NCBI RefSeq assembly: GCF_003020585.1
Contig: NZ_PXUE01000005.1
Location: 62,001-126,000, forward strand
DNA: 64,000 nucleotides
Direction of reading: 5' to 3'
Origin: Chryseobacterium aurantiacum
GTDB lineage: Bacteria > Bacteroidota > Bacteroidia > Flavobacteriales > Weeksellaceae
In this document: positions 45,401 to 53,810 of the stretch, piece after piece
Layout of the letters: every line of letters begins with the position of its first letter
Numbering within the stretch: position 1 is the first letter of the stretch
Program-made: the position numbers and the translations under genes
The notes under the pieces: generated by a model
What the model was told of the DNA's origin: nothing
Databases searched by the model: none
The model's input: the letters and a program-made list of their open reading frames with translations, nothing else

Positions 45401-45458
45401 GTATATAATTTTTATTTTTAGCTAAAATGAAACTACTGCTCCACTTTTATAATTAAAT

Positions 45459-45869
45459 TTATTTTACTTTTACGTATACGGCATTAAATTCAGAATTCCC
45501 AATCTTAATATTCACTTTAAGAAGATCGTCCTGAGTTGCCACCACTTTATTATTAAAAACTTCTCCTACCTGAATGGGATCTGTTTTATCACTTTTTTCC
45601 ATGACAATTGCTTTATAATTACAATCATCTACAAAAACCAGTGTTGATTTTATATAATCTTTACCATTGTTTAAATATTCGGTTTGAATATTATCCTTAA
45701 TGGTCATATACCAAATGCTTTCCGGATAATTAGACCGTACAAATTTCCCCTCCTTTATATTGGAACATTTAGTAGGGTTATCCGGGGTTTTCTGTTCAGT
45801 TTTCTGGGATTTGACCTGAGTTGCTGCCAACACCAAAATCCCAACTGAAAATACTTTAAAAAGGTTCAT
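45459..45869 (-). CDS. Secreted protein, unknown function
   Basis: 136 aa with a signal peptide ending near KSQ. Beta-rich, with one Cys pair (CSNIKEGKF and DDCNYKAIVMEKS). I do not recognise a family; the GKFV...NYPESIWYMTIKDN and TEYLNNGKDYIKSTLVFVDDC segments look like a small lipocalin-like barrel (inference). It follows the membrane protein gene by 2 bases, so they are one unit. Confidence 0.75.
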   Translation of the reverse strand: MNLFKVFSVGILVLAATQVKSQKTEQKTPDNPTKCSNIKEGKFVRSNYPESIWYMTIKDNIQTEYLNNGKDYIKSTLVFVDDCNYKAIVMEKSDKTDPIQVGEVFNNKVVATQDDLLKVNIKIGNSEFNAVYVKVK

Positions 45870-45871
45870 AC

Positions 45872-46276
45872 TTATAGTTGTGTCCGTTGATTTACTTTTT
45901 TATTATTTCCGGCTAAAACCATTAGAAAAGCGCCTAAAAATTCTACAGCCCAACCCCACTTTAATTTAACAACTCCTGCAAAAGCCTCTCTCCAGGATTT
46001 GAAAGGTAAAAAGCTAAAGTATTCTAAAGACTGCATTTTGACAGCTACCAAGGTGAATGCAAATAAAACAATAAGCAAAATGCCAAAAAACCTTACGATT
46101 TTTGTATTGTTATTTACAACTCCAAATACGGCACATGCGGCAAAAATCCAACACATAATAGCCAAATAGTGATCAAGCTTCCAATAGTTCCAGTTTCCTA
46201 TGATAGGAACATGCACCAAAGGAAGAAAACTGCCTACAACCACTAATAGTAATCCTAATAATTGAATATTTCTCAT
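45872..46276 (-). CDS. Membrane protein, unknown function
   Basis: 134 aa with four hydrophobic helices (about 3-21, 35-53, 58-77 and 105-125). I do not recognise a family. I start at the ATG at 46276 (MRNIQLLG); an upstream ATG adds 12 residues. Probably cotranscribed with the secreted protein downstream (2 bases). Confidence 0.7.
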   Translation of the reverse strand: MRNIQLLGLLLVVVGSFLPLVHVPIIGNWNYWKLDHYLAIMCWIFAACAVFGVVNNNTKIVRFFGILLIVLFAFTLVAVKMQSLEYFSFLPFKSWREAFAGVVKLKWGWAVEFLGAFLMVLAGNNKKVNQRTQL

Positions 46277-46520
46277 ATTTACTAAAGTGCCAAAATACAA
46301 AAAAAAACACATTTTTAAATCATCTGTTTCTAAACATATGTTTCGCTTTCCTAATAACCATTAGTTACAATAAAATAGTTTTTGATTTGACAATTCAACA
46401 ACAATAAAGCAATTTTATTATTAAATTTAAAAATCAAAAATACTGATACGATAATTTTTAAATCACATTTTATGCTCATTGAAAGGCAAGCATAATTATG
46501 AAATGGATTTTAAATAAAAA

Positions 46521-46548
46521 AAATACACTCTCTTGCGAAAGTGCATTT
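46521..46548 (-). terminator. Terminator after MFS nucleoside transporter
   Basis: 9-base stem AAATACACT/AGTGCATTT with one mismatch; A-rich left, poly-T right. Confidence 0.65.
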
Positions 46549-46572
46549 TTATATTTTATTATTTTAATTGAA

Positions 46573-47955
46573 TTAATGCTTTACTGAAGATACATCTTCA
46601 GGCTTATGCTTGTGCTTAAATAAAACAGCGAAGAATATAGCAAGAACCAATGAATAAATTGCGAATGAAAGCCATATCTGATGCCAGTCTTTTACCATAA
46701 CAACAGTGGAAAGGGTACCATCTGAGTTTACCACTGCATTAAAGCTATTTTTCAGAATTTCAAGGAATGTAGGATTATCCGGAGAGGTTTCTAAATAAGT
46801 AGAAAGATCTGTGGCCGTTGTAAATTTATGGGTAAAGAATTTATCAATCGCCCAGCCTGCAATATAGCTACCAAAAACAGCTCCAAAACCATTGGTCATC
46901 ATCATAAATAATCCTTGTGCAGATGAACGAATTTTCCTATCTGTTGTAGTCTCTACGAAAAGCGATCCTGAGATATTAAAGAAATCGAAAGCCATTCCGT
47001 ATACGATACATGAAAGAATGATTAAAGACAATCCAAATCCGTCCGGAACTCCATAGGCAAAGAATCCAAATCTTAGTACCCATGCCAGCATAGACATCAG
47101 CATTACCTTTTTTATACCGAATTTTTTCAGGAAAAAAGGAATTGCTAATATAAACAGTGTCTCTGAAACCTGCGAAATTGACATAATAATTGTAGACCTC
47201 TGCACTACGAATGAGTCTGCGTATTTCGGGAAGTGAGCAAACTCACTTAGGAAGACATCTCCATAAGCATTCGTTAACTGAAGGGCAGCCCCTAAAAGCA
47301 TAGAAAACAAAAAGAACAATGCCATTTTATAGTCTCCGAAAAGTTTAAATGCATTTAATCCTAATTGCTCTGATAATGGTGAATTTTTATCGATTAATTT
47401 CTGTGGTGGGCATTTCGGCAAAGTAAGGGCGTAAATCCCTAGAAAAATGGCAACAGCTCCACCAATATAAAATTGTCCTTCCGTCGCTTTATTTCCACTA
47501 AGGTTGGTAATCCACATGGCTACAATGAAACCAATGGTTCCCCATACACGAATTGGCGGAAAATCTTTTACTACATCAAAATTATTATTCTTCAAAATCG
47601 TGTAAGAAATTGAATTAGCCAAGGCAATGGTAGGCATATAAAAACACATGGCAACAAGCATTACCGAGAAAAAAGAATTCGGATCTGCAGAATGCGGCAA
47701 TATGAAAAGTATAACCCCATAAAGGATATGTAGTACTGAAAAGATACGCTCGGCATTTATCCAACGGTCAGCGATAATTCCAGTAATGGTAGGCATAAAA
47801 ATAGAAGCAATTCCCATTGTTCCGAAAACAGCTCCAAACTGTGTTCCTTCCCAATGTTTTGTGCCAAACCAGAAGTTTGCCATCGTTATCAGCCATGCTC
47901 CCCAGACGAAAAACTGGAGAAAGCTGAGGATGGTCAGTCGTAATTTTAAATTCAT
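46573..47955 (-). CDS. Nucleoside MFS transporter (NupG-like)
   Basis: 460 aa with 12 helices; the FLQFFVWGAWLITM start and GTMGIASIFMPTITGIIADRW are characteristic of NupG/XapB nucleoside:H+ symporters. It lies 22 bases after the bifunctional nuclease gene, so they are cotranscribed, fitting an RNA/nucleotide salvage theme. Confidence 0.88.
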   Translation of the reverse strand: MNLKLRLTILSFLQFFVWGAWLITMANFWFGTKHWEGTQFGAVFGTMGIASIFMPTITGIIADRWINAERIFSVLHILYGVILFILPHSADPNSFFSVMLVAMCFYMPTIALANSISYTILKNNNFDVVKDFPPIRVWGTIGFIVAMWITNLSGNKATEGQFYIGGAVAIFLGIYALTLPKCPPQKLIDKNSPLSEQLGLNAFKLFGDYKMALFFLFSMLLGAALQLTNAYGDVFLSEFAHFPKYADSFVVQRSTIIMSISQVSETLFILAIPFFLKKFGIKKVMLMSMLAWVLRFGFFAYGVPDGFGLSLIILSCIVYGMAFDFFNISGSLFVETTTDRKIRSSAQGLFMMMTNGFGAVFGSYIAGWAIDKFFTHKFTTATDLSTYLETSPDNPTFLEILKNSFNAVVNSDGTLSTVVMVKDWHQIWLSFAIYSLVLAIFFAVLFKHKHKPEDVSSVKH

Positions 47956-47977
47956 AGTTTATATAAAGTATCTCTTT

Positions 47978-48577
47978 TTAGTCAATTTTCTTTTTCCTTC
48001 TCTTGATTTCTTCCTGGATTTCAAGAGCGGTATCATAATCTTCTTCTTTAACGGCGTCATCCAATAATTTCTGAAGTTCTTCCATGGAAAGAGACGTTAA
48101 GGCATCTTCGGTTTGTACCGTTTCTGAAAAAGTCTGTTCTTCTTTCGAAACATCTTCCAATTCCAATAAAATTCCAGCCTCGTTTAGCACTTGCTGTGTT
48201 GTAAAGATGGGAGCATCAAACCTCACAGCCATAGCAACAGCATCTGAAGTTCTTGCATCAAGGATTAATTCTTCTTCGTTAACCTTGTTTTTAAAGTTAA
48301 TATTTGAAAAGAATACGCCATCTACAATCTGATAAATGATAACAGAAACCAGCTCATAATTGGCAGAAACTATAAATTTTGTGAATAAGTCATGGGTAAG
48401 AGGACGCGGTGGATGGATATCTTTTTCCAGTCCAAGAGAGATAGATTGGGCTTCGAAGTTTCCTATAACAACAGGTAATTTTATGTGTGTTTCTTCATGC
48501 TCCAGTAACAATGCGTACGCCCCTGATTGTGTCTGGCTGTACGATATTCCGCGAATAATTAGCTGTTTATAATCCAT
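47978..48577 (-). CDS. Bifunctional nuclease family protein (DUF151)
   Basis: 199 aa. N-terminal BFN domain (MDYKQLIIRGISYSQTQSGAY, IKLPVVIGNFEAQSI) and a C-terminal UVR-like helix (EELQKLLDDAVKEEDYDTALEIQEEIKRRKK). DUF151 proteins have been called bifunctional nucleases. A -7 box at 48583-48590 is only 6 bases before the ATG, so the mRNA may be leaderless. Followed by the nucleoside transporter gene. Confidence 0.9.
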   Translation of the reverse strand: MDYKQLIIRGISYSQTQSGAYALLLEHEETHIKLPVVIGNFEAQSISLGLEKDIHPPRPLTHDLFTKFIVSANYELVSVIIYQIVDGVFFSNINFKNKVNEEELILDARTSDAVAMAVRFDAPIFTTQQVLNEAGILLELEDVSKEEQTFSETVQTEDALTSLSMEELQKLLDDAVKEEDYDTALEIQEEIKRRKKKID

Positions 48578-48582
48578 AGCTA

Positions 48583-48590
48583 CAAATATA
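48583..48590 (-). promoter_or_regulatory. -7 box for bifunctional nuclease
   Basis: Minus-strand TATATTTG, exact TAnnTTTG, immediately ahead of the ATG at 48577, implying transcription starts at or next to the start codon. Confidence 0.5.
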
Positions 48591-48631
48591 GATTAATTTT
48601 TTGTTGTGATTTCACTTTTTTACACAAAAAT

Positions 48632-48655
48632 AAAAGCCCGGAAAGCCGAGCTTTT
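48632..48655 (-). terminator. Terminator after etfA
   Basis: Stem AAAAGCCCGG/CCGAGCTTTT, loop AAAG, one mismatch in ten. Confidence 0.75.
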
Positions 48656-48758
48656 ATTGTATTGTATATGATTATCAATGGTCAATCGTGAATTTTACTT
48701 CGCCTGTTAATATTAAAAATATACAAGCAAAGTGAATTGACTATTCACCATTTCTTAT

Positions 48759-49706
48759 CTATCCTTTTATTGCCTTGATTTTCTCTGTTAATGCAGGAAT
48801 AATCTGGAAAGCATCTCCTACTACTCCGTAATCTGCAGACTTGAAGAACGGTGCTTCAGCGTCGCTGTTGATTACTACAATAGTTTTTGAAGAGTTTACT
48901 CCGGCAAGGTGCTGAATTGCTCCTGAAATCCCTACTGCAATGTAAAGGTTCGGTGCAATGGCTTTACCTGTTTGTCCTACGTGCTCAGTGTGAGGTCTCC
49001 ATCCGATATCAGAAACAGGCTTAGAACATGCAGTAGCAGCTCCTAAAACGTTTGCTAAATCTTCAATCATTCCCCAGTTTTCAGGACCTTTCATTCCTCT
49101 ACCTGCTGAAACAACTATTTCAGCTTCTTTAAGGTCTAGTTTACCTGAACTTTGTTCGTGAGAAATTACTTTAGTATCTTCATTGGCTACTGATAAGTTT
49201 TTAACTTCTTCTGAACCTGATACTGCATTTTCTTTAACACCAAAAGCATTCTGAGAAACAGTAATGATTACCCCGTTTCCTTCAGCTTTTGCATGCATGA
49301 ATCCTTTTCCTGAGAACGCTCTTCTCTTTACCTGGAAAGGAGAAAGGCTTTCCGGAGCTTCCAAAACATTGGTAATTAAAGAATAGTTCTTCATAATTGC
49401 CAACATTGGTGCTACTGAGGAAGCATCTGTAGTGTGAGGGAAAACAATAATGTTTCCATCTACCACTTCATTTACAGCTTGTGCAAATGCTTTAGCTGAA
49501 AAGTTTTTAAGACCTTCGTCTTTAATATTGATAACATTGGATGCTCCATATTTGTATAATAAATCTGAAGAATCGGTAGGGTTTACAGAGATTGCTGTAA
49601 CAGTGTCACCTGCTTTATCTGCAACTGCTTTAGCATAAGAAACTGCTTCGAAAGCTGCTTTTTTGTAAACTCCATTTATATTTTCTGCGTATACGAATAC
49701 TGCCAT
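48759..49706 (-). CDS. etfA: Electron transfer flavoprotein alpha subunit
   Basis: 315 aa ETF alpha, which with EtfB carries electrons from acyl-CoA dehydrogenases to the quinone pool. The FAD-binding C-terminal part is complete: SAGRGMKGPENW, ACSKPVSDIGWRPHTEHVGQTGK, then ISGAIQHLAGV. Gene order etfB-etfA as usual, separated by 41 bases containing an 8-base tandem repeat. Ends at a terminator. Confidence 0.96.
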   Translation of the reverse strand: MAVFVYAENINGVYKKAAFEAVSYAKAVADKAGDTVTAISVNPTDSSDLLYKYGASNVINIKDEGLKNFSAKAFAQAVNEVVDGNIIVFPHTTDASSVAPMLAIMKNYSLITNVLEAPESLSPFQVKRRAFSGKGFMHAKAEGNGVIITVSQNAFGVKENAVSGSEEVKNLSVANEDTKVISHEQSSGKLDLKEAEIVVSAGRGMKGPENWGMIEDLANVLGAATACSKPVSDIGWRPHTEHVGQTGKAIAPNLYIAVGISGAIQHLAGVNSSKTIVVINSDAEAPFFKSADYGVVGDAFQIIPALTEKIKAIKG

Positions 49707-49722
49707 TTTCTTAAATTTAAAG

Positions 49723-49750
49723 ATTAAAAAATTAAAGGATTAAAAGATTA
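49723..49750. repeat. 8-base ATTAAARR tandem repeat
   Basis: ATTAAAAA ATTAAAGG ATTAAAAG ATTA, three and a half units running into the etfB stop codon at 49748. Same family as the tract at 59282. Confidence 0.75.
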
Positions 49751-50494
49751 GATCACTTTAGCTTCTTCGTGAAGTAGTCTTACCAATTCATCTAAATTGT
49801 CTGGAGAAACCATTTTCACAGCAGCTCTTGGTGGAACGCTATCATAAGATACTCCCTGAACTTTTACTTCAGATGAAGTAGGTTCTACTACCTGTAAAGG
49901 TTTTGTTCTTGCAGACATAATTCCTCTCATGTTTGGAATGATAAGGTCTTTTTCGTCTACCAATCCTTTCTGACCTGCAATAATTGCCGGTAATTTTACA
50001 GAAATAGTTTCTTTTCCTCCTTCGATTTCTCTTATCGCAGTAGCTTCACTTCCGTTTACATCTAATCCTACAGATGCATTTACGAAAGGCTGGCTTAGCA
50101 ATTGAGCTACCATTCCCGGAACAGAACCTCCGTTATAATCAATTGATTCCTTACCACAAAGGATAAGATCATATCCTCCGTTTTGAGCTACAGCAGCAAT
50201 TTCTTTTGCTGTAGAATAGCTATCCTTTGGATCAAGGTTTACTCTTACTGCATCATTTGCACCGATGGCTAAAGCTTTTCTGATTACAGGTTCTGTAGCA
50301 GCATCTCCTACGTTGATTACTGTTACAGTTGCTCCCTGAGATTCCTGAAGTTTAACCGCTTTTGTCAACGCAAATTCATCTAGCGGGTTAATTACCCACT
50401 GAATTCCATTTTTGTCAAATGCAGACTTATCTGCTGTAAAGTTAATTTTGGAAGTAGTATCCGGAACACTACTAATACAAACTAATATTTTCAT
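49748..50494 (-). CDS. etfB: Electron transfer flavoprotein beta subunit
   Basis: 248 aa ETF beta. KILVCISSVPDT start, AMP-binding region (LILCGKESIDYNGGSVPGMVAQLL), and the conserved VNPLDEFAL segment near residue 36-45. It pairs with etfA downstream. Expressed from an unrecognised promoter, with a strongly AT-rich leader. Confidence 0.96.
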   Translation of the reverse strand: MKILVCISSVPDTTSKINFTADKSAFDKNGIQWVINPLDEFALTKAVKLQESQGATVTVINVGDAATEPVIRKALAIGANDAVRVNLDPKDSYSTAKEIAAVAQNGGYDLILCGKESIDYNGGSVPGMVAQLLSQPFVNASVGLDVNGSEATAIREIEGGKETISVKLPAIIAGQKGLVDEKDLIIPNMRGIMSARTKPLQVVEPTSSEVKVQGVSYDSVPPRAAVKMVSPDNLDELVRLLHEEAKVI

Positions 50495-50643
50495 GTGTAC
50501 TATTTTATTTTTTCTCTTTTAGGCATAAAATCATGACAGTTTATGCAGAGATTTTGTTTAAATTAATTTTTGCTAATATAAATAAAAAATATATTATGCA
50601 TGCATAATACTTACTAAATTATTATTCAATACATTAGATGTAT

Positions 50644-51351
50644 TTACTTCGCTGGCTGGGTTGCTCTAAACTCTATTTTACTAGGCAGAACCCTCGAATT
50701 CATCTTTAAAATATCTAACACCAGGTTCCCCATATCTTCCGGCTGAATCTTCCAACTGTCTTTTTCTGAAGGAATATTTCCATTAAAATGGGTGGCTACA
50801 GATCCGGGCATAATGACGGTGGATTTGATATTATATTTTCTTAGATCAATCATGGCCGCCTGAGTAAACCCTACTACCCCGAATTTTGAAGCGTTATAGC
50901 CTGTTCCGTTTTCAAAGAAGTTGGCTCCTGCCAAACTTGAAATGGTAATATAATACCCCTCAGTCTTTTTCAATTCTTCTACAGAGGCTTTTAAAGTATA
51001 GAAAACACCGGTAAGATTTGTTTCAATCATGTCATTCCATTCTTCGGCAGACAGTTCATCTACGGGCTTAAATATTCCCAATCCTGCATTGGCTATTACA
51101 TAATCCAGTCGTCCGAATTTTTCAGTGATATATTTTACTGCTGCTTCTTCACTTTCAAGGCTTCGTACATCAGATACTATTCCCAGTACATTTTCTGAGT
51201 ACTGCTTTAGCTCTTCTTCGGCCTTGAGTACGTCCTCTTTTTTTCGTCCTGAAAATGCCACTGAGATTCCATTTTCGAGTAAGATCCTGGCGATTCCAAA
51301 ACCTACTCCTTTTGTTCCTCCTGTGATATAAGCTGTTTTATTTTCTGACAT
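50644..51351 (-). CDS. SDR-family oxidoreductase
   Basis: 235 aa classical SDR: NADP-binding TGGTKGVGFGIA, NAGLG after beta-4, catalytic Ser/Tyr/Lys in SSLAGANFFENGTGYNASKFG with YNASK spacing, and the PG motif in VIMPGSVATH. Substrate unknown. Preceded by about 75 bases with the terminator of the neighbouring gene; monocistronic. Confidence 0.92.
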   Translation of the reverse strand: MSENKTAYITGGTKGVGFGIARILLENGISVAFSGRKKEDVLKAEEELKQYSENVLGIVSDVRSLESEEAAVKYITEKFGRLDYVIANAGLGIFKPVDELSAEEWNDMIETNLTGVFYTLKASVEELKKTEGYYITISSLAGANFFENGTGYNASKFGVVGFTQAAMIDLRKYNIKSTVIMPGSVATHFNGNIPSEKDSWKIQPEDMGNLVLDILKMNSRVLPSKIEFRATQPAK

Positions 51352-51380
51352 TATTCAATATTTAATTCTCTAAAATAACA

Positions 51381-51404
51381 AAAACGCTCCAATTGGAGCG
51401 TTTT
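51381..51404 (-). terminator. Terminator after T9SS cargo gene (51429)
   Basis: Perfect 10-base stem AAAACGCTCC/GGAGCGTTTT, loop AATT. Shares its stem with the terminator at 52639. Confidence 0.9.
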
Positions 51405-51428
51405 ACTGATACTAAGATTTATCAGGTA

Positions 51429-52322
51429 TTATTTTTTGATGAATTTATCGGTAGTTTTACCGGCTTTCGTTTCAATATTAATGATATAGCTTCCTGGATT
51501 TAGGTTTCTTACATTTACCTTATCACCATTCAACTCTGCAGGAACTTTTCTTCCGCTGATGTCATAAATTTCAATATTGTTTACTTTTTCCTTAGAATTA
51601 ATGTTAAGAACATCAGTTGTTGGATTAGGATAAACAGAGATAGCAGAAGCAGACGTTTTAGAAACTTCAGAAGTTGCTAACGTCCCTGTTGTAGTAACTT
51701 TGAAGTCATCAACACCAAATCCAAATTGGTCTTGCGAAATACATTGGATCGCAATATGAACATTCTGTCCATTAAAAGCATCTAGGTTATAAGTATATTG
51801 ATGCCAAGTTGCATCTGCCGGTGTTGTTACTGGGTTTGGACTTATTACAGTAGTAAAACTTGCTGTCGCTGTAGTTGTTGTAGATACCAAGACCTTAAAC
51901 TTTTCAGCTCCAAAAGTTGAATCGCAAGATTTAGCCCAGAAAGTAAGTACATTTCCTGAAGATCCTAATTGAACTTTTGGACTAATCATCCAATCATTAT
52001 TCCACGGTGAAGAACCTGCAGCAAAGCAAACCATCATTTTAGAACCTGTTCTAGCAGTCCAATTAGATGTAGCAGTAGGAGTCAACGCTGGAGTTGTAGC
52101 GGTAGAGTTAAAAACCTGAAAAGATTTTGCTGCTCCAGAATTAAGAAATGTAACACCCTGAAAACCGTAAGTTGTTTTTAAATCAACATCTGTTAATGTC
52201 CAATTTCCTACACCACTGATTGCAAAATCAGTATAAGTGTCAAAACTATCTTCAAAGATTGTAGTTTGAGCATTTAATGAGCTTAATCCTAGGAAAGCTC
52301 CCAATAGTAAAATTTTCTTCAT
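51429..52322 (-). CDS. T9SS cargo protein, choice-of-anchor J domain
   Basis: 297 aa secreted protein. A signal peptide (ends LNAQ) is followed by a jelly-roll domain of the cleaved-adhesin/choice-of-anchor J type (FEDSFDTYTDF, GNWTLTDVD; NNDWMISPKV; ISQDQFGFGVDDFKV). The C-terminal 75 residues are a type A sorting domain (VYPNPTTDVLNIN, IYDISGRKV, GSYIINIETKAGKTTDKFIKK) that directs export by T9SS. Adhesin or carbohydrate-binding function is inference. Confidence 0.92.
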   Translation of the reverse strand: MKKILLLGAFLGLSSLNAQTTIFEDSFDTYTDFAISGVGNWTLTDVDLKTTYGFQGVTFLNSGAAKSFQVFNSTATTPALTPTATSNWTARTGSKMMVCFAAGSSPWNNDWMISPKVQLGSSGNVLTFWAKSCDSTFGAEKFKVLVSTTTTATASFTTVISPNPVTTPADATWHQYTYNLDAFNGQNVHIAIQCISQDQFGFGVDDFKVTTTGTLATSEVSKTSASAISVYPNPTTDVLNINSKEKVNNIEIYDISGRKVPAELNGDKVNVRNLNPGSYIINIETKAGKTTDKFIKK

Positions 52323-52638
52323 GATAAATTATTTTTTAATTATCGTAAATATATAAAATCCCAACCATACAACCAAATAAACAATTAAAATTTCATTAAA
52401 AAAAGAAATAAATTGAATTATATATTCCAATTTAAAGGAAAAACTACACACTCATCATATACAAAAAGCTTTTAATCCAAAACATAAAATAAACAAATAT
52501 TATAATTTACATTAAAAATTTACACACAATCAAGTGTATTGCTTAATTTAAATTCACTCCTTTACAATCCATTGAACTTTCTATATCGGAATTTCAGCCT
52601 TAGATACTCATTATCAAACTAATAAAAGAACAAATTTA
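52323..52638. other. Gene-free AT-rich stretch
   Basis: About 310 bases between two T9SS cargo genes with only short frames. No repeat or hairpin other than the terminator at 52639 was seen. Confidence 0.5.
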
Positions 52639-52660
52639 AAACGCTCCCTATGGAGCGTTT
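52639..52660 (-). terminator. Terminator after second T9SS cargo gene
   Basis: Perfect 9-base stem AAACGCTCC/GGAGCGTTT, loop CTAT; nearly identical to the stem at 51381. Confidence 0.88.
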
Positions 52661-52684
52661 CATTTTTATTAAAGATTTTGTTAC

Positions 52685-53599
52685 TTATTTTTTTATAAAT
52701 TTTTCGGTAAAATTTCCTTTTTCGGTTTCAATATTTAATAAATACTCTCCCAATGGTAAATTTTTTACATCTACTTTCCCATCATTTAATTGAGCTTCAA
52801 TTCTTTTTCCAAGCAGATCATATATTTTAACATTTTTGATTTTACTTGGCGAATTAAGGTGTATAAAGTCGCTCACAGGATTAGGATACAGTACTATTCC
52901 CTTTTTATCTGCTCCTGTTTCTTTCACAGACATCATCGTTTCACTATTGATCTTAATATTATCAATATAAGCGATTCCCAAACCATTATTGTGAACGAAA
53001 CGCAATTGATCAATACTAAAAGCAGAAACTGCATTTCCCGTATAGATCAAGACGTCATTGAGGTAATATCTAATATCAGTAGCGGTTCCTACTACCTTGA
53101 CTCTACACCAGGTATTAGGGCTCCATAGTCCGGAGGTAGCTATCAATCCTAGAATTCCTGAAACGGAATCTAAAATCTTCATCTTTCCTGCTTTATCAAA
53201 ATCCACTCTTACAACATATTTCTCTTCCAGGCTATTTACCGCCTGAAATCCGAAGACAGAGCCATTAATCTGGGACATATTTATATCAAATGTAACTGAA
53301 AAGTTGGTAAAGCTTAACGGTGTCGGAAGGTTATAAAAGCCGCCAATAATAGGTTCAGACTGAATTCCGAAAGTGGATTCTCTAACGATTTTCAGGGAAT
53401 TGTTTCCGTCTGTAGCATGATCCTGACTAATGATCTGATTGGTTACATTTTCGGGAACGCCTCCTGTTGGAGTGCTGATCCATGCTCCTTGTCCGTGAAT
53501 ATTTCCGTTTATAAACCCTTCATTGTTTTCAAAGGAAATAGTTTGTGCAAAGGAAAGCACTGCAGACAAGGCAAGTGCGATTGAGTAGTATTTTTTCAT
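52685..53599 (-). CDS. T9SS cargo protein with LamG-like domain
   Basis: 304 aa. Signal peptide (ends SFAQ), then a concanavalin/LamG-like jelly roll (SFENNEGFINGNIHGQGAW, FGFQAVNSLEEKYVVRVDFDKAGKMKI, VKVVGTATDIRYYLNDVLIY), then a type A sorting domain (VLYPNPVSDFIHLNS, IYDLLGKRIEAQL, GEYLLNIETEKGNFTEKFIKK). T9SS export and surface location; ligand unknown. Confidence 0.92.
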   Translation of the reverse strand: MKKYYSIALALSAVLSFAQTISFENNEGFINGNIHGQGAWISTPTGGVPENVTNQIISQDHATDGNNSLKIVRESTFGIQSEPIIGGFYNLPTPLSFTNFSVTFDINMSQINGSVFGFQAVNSLEEKYVVRVDFDKAGKMKILDSVSGILGLIATSGLWSPNTWCRVKVVGTATDIRYYLNDVLIYTGNAVSAFSIDQLRFVHNNGLGIAYIDNIKINSETMMSVKETGADKKGIVLYPNPVSDFIHLNSPSKIKNVKIYDLLGKRIEAQLNDGKVDVKNLPLGEYLLNIETEKGNFTEKFIKK

Positions 53600-53758
53600 A
53601 TGGTTTCAAGTTTGGATTAAAAATAAGAACTTTCCACATAAAGTGAAATATCTTTAATGAAATAATAATTAAAACTCTTAAATTCAATGAATTTAATTTC
53701 AAAATGTCATTAAAAATATCACCTGAACTATTCAACCATACTCAAAATAAGACAAAAA

Positions 53759-53790
53759 AATAAGGCATTTCTTTACAGAAACACCTTATT
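53759..53790 (-). terminator. Terminator after M20 peptidase
   Basis: 14-base stem AATAAGGCATTTCT/AGAAACACCTTATT with one mismatch pair in the middle and a 4-base loop. Confidence 0.85.
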
Positions 53791-53810
53791 TATATGGTAA
53801 GTAGATTTAA

